From: Eurosta solidaginis
Lineage: Eukaryota; Arthropoda; Insecta; Diptera; Tephritidae
Assembly: GCF_040869045.1 (NCBI RefSeq)
Contig: NC_090321.1
Coordinates: 133,539,689-133,603,688, forward strand
DNA: 64,000 nt
Direction of reading: 5' to 3'
A program made the translations under genes and the position numbers. Of this stretch, positions 63,212 to 64,000 are shown piece by piece. How positions within the stretch are numbered: the stretch's first letter is position 1; each line of letters starts with the position of its first letter. The notes under the pieces are model-generated. The model was given only the letters and a program-made list of their open reading frames with translations. It was not told where the DNA came from and searched no databases.

Positions 63212-64000
63212 TCAGTTTCCCTGTGAAGGTTTTCCTCGTTTTGTCTTTGATCTTGTCTGTACTACTGAAATTTGTTTGTTCGATCCCTTTATCTCGTCGA
63301 TTGTAATACGCGATAGTGCATCAGCACCAACGTTTGATTTACCCTTAATATAAAATATAGTAAAGTTATATTCCGCAAATTCTAGCCTAATTATCGAAAG
63401 CTTTGAAGATGGATCTTTCATGTTGAATAGGTATACTAGAGGTCTATGATCTGACTTTACGATAAAACTTGTGCCATAAACGTATGGTCGAAATTGCTTT
63501 ATAGATAGCTAAGAGCTCCAATTCTATAATTGGTTTTTTCTGCTCTGCTTTATTAAATGTTTTAGAAGCGAAACAAATTGGTAAATCACTACCTTGCTGT
63601 TCTTGACTCAAAATAGCGCCACATCCAGTTGTGGAAGCATCAACGGTAATAATGAATTGTTTAGTAAAATATGGATATTGAAGTAATTTTGGTGAAAGTA
63701 ACGCTGATTTCAAATATAAAAATGACCTTTCGCACTCTACATCCCATACAAATTCAACTCTTTTTCTGCTTAATCGATTTAGAGGCGCTGCCAGAATCGC
63801 AAAATTAGGTATAAACCATCTGTAATAGTTTGCAAACGCGACGAATCGTCGTACCGCGTCTTTATATTTATTCGGTATCCGATATCCTTTGGCTGAACAC
63901 TTTTGACCTAAAAATGTAACTTCTGGTCGTAAAAAGTTGCATTTATTTGGGTTAAGCTTGAGATTGAAAGACCTACAAGTATTGAAAACTTTTGAAATAT
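63212..64000 (-). pseudogene. Reverse transcriptase end and RNase H of G4
   Basis: From the window edge the minus strand gives KVFNTCRSFNLKLNPNKCNF, LRPEVTFLGQKCSAKGYRIP, then FVAFANYYRWFIPNFAILAA and ERSFLYLKSALLSPKLLQYP, the palm end and connection of gypsy reverse transcriptases. RNase H follows: FIITVDASTTGCGAILSQEQ (Asp) and KPIIELELLAIYKAISTIRL (Glu). After a frameshift at about 63440 it ends with FTIFYIKGKSNVGADALSRI (63421-63212). The catalytic YxDD lies outside the window. Confidence 0.85.

Larger units (their letters stand above)
59836..64000 (-). mobile_element. Minus-strand gypsy-type retrotransposon, runs off the window (element G4)
   Basis: From right to left: end of reverse transcriptase (64000-63720), RNase H (63720-63212), linker (63211-62890), an unassigned insertion (62880-61440), integrase (61440-60205) and an AT-rich 3' region with a probable LTR. 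Motifs are of the 17.6/297-like gypsy type. Multiple frameshifts and stops. The 5' part (gag, protease, most of reverse transcriptase) lies beyond the window. Confidence 0.8.

Overview
This is nuclear DNA from an insect, most likely a brachyceran fly. The support is a GT-AG intron, TATA and initiator signals, and a repeat content typical of flies: an LOA-type LINE with RNase H, jockey-like LINEs, BEL/Pao and Ty3/gypsy elements, and a tRNA-Ser primer site of the 17.6/297 kind. A tephritid-like fly is possible but cannot be shown here. I recognise no conserved single-copy host gene, rRNA, functional tRNA or CRISPR array. Almost everything I can explain is transposable element, much of it nested and broken, as in heterochromatin or a repeat island.

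Layout, 1-25 kb. 1-1334 is a dispersed repeat (repeat A). 1332-5530 is a decayed gypsy-like element (+) carrying a small inverted-repeat insertion. 5608-9242 is a DNA transposon with roughly 375-base inverted terminal repeats, an intron-containing transposase-like gene and a recent 633-base tandem duplication. LINE scraps, a hAT-like pseudogene, a long foldback hairpin, a Pif1-helicase-like fragment, a 117-base minisatellite and an LTR lie between 9.5 and 14.5 kb. 14.5-16.9 kb is a minus-strand gypsy-like element with its primer site. 18.2-23.5 kb is a BEL/Pao element interrupted by a jockey-like LINE, which is itself interrupted by a perfect solo LTR. A second BEL-type gag/protease fragment and a LINE 3' end follow.

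Layout, 25-42 kb. A second copy of repeat A is split by a 9,035-base LTR retrotransposon (25966-35000). Its two 1.9-kb LTRs are almost identical and a 4-base target duplication is visible, yet its coding region has frameshifts and stops. It carries a small third reading frame behind a good splice acceptor. Past it are an LOA tail, two minus-strand LINE fragments, a third piece of repeat A, a CACTA-like transposase remnant with DUF4806-like exons (minus), and a tRNA-derived SINE.

Layout, 42-64 kb. A gypsy-like element (41.9-50.3 kb) is split in gag by a LINE with two reading frames and in pol by a SINE-like repeat with a target duplication. 52.5-58.0 kb is a nearly complete LOA-type LINE with its own target duplication, sitting inside a repeat whose 300-base arms are inverted. 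The right end is a minus-strand gypsy-like element running off the window and interrupted by 1.4 kb of unassigned sequence.

The insertion order can be read in several places: BEL, then LINE, then solo LTR; repeat A, then the young LTR element; long inverted repeat, then LOA; gypsy gag, then LINE. No two genes form a host pathway; the working units are the replication and integration genes of each element. All positions were read by eye, and family names rest on motif recognition rather than database searches.
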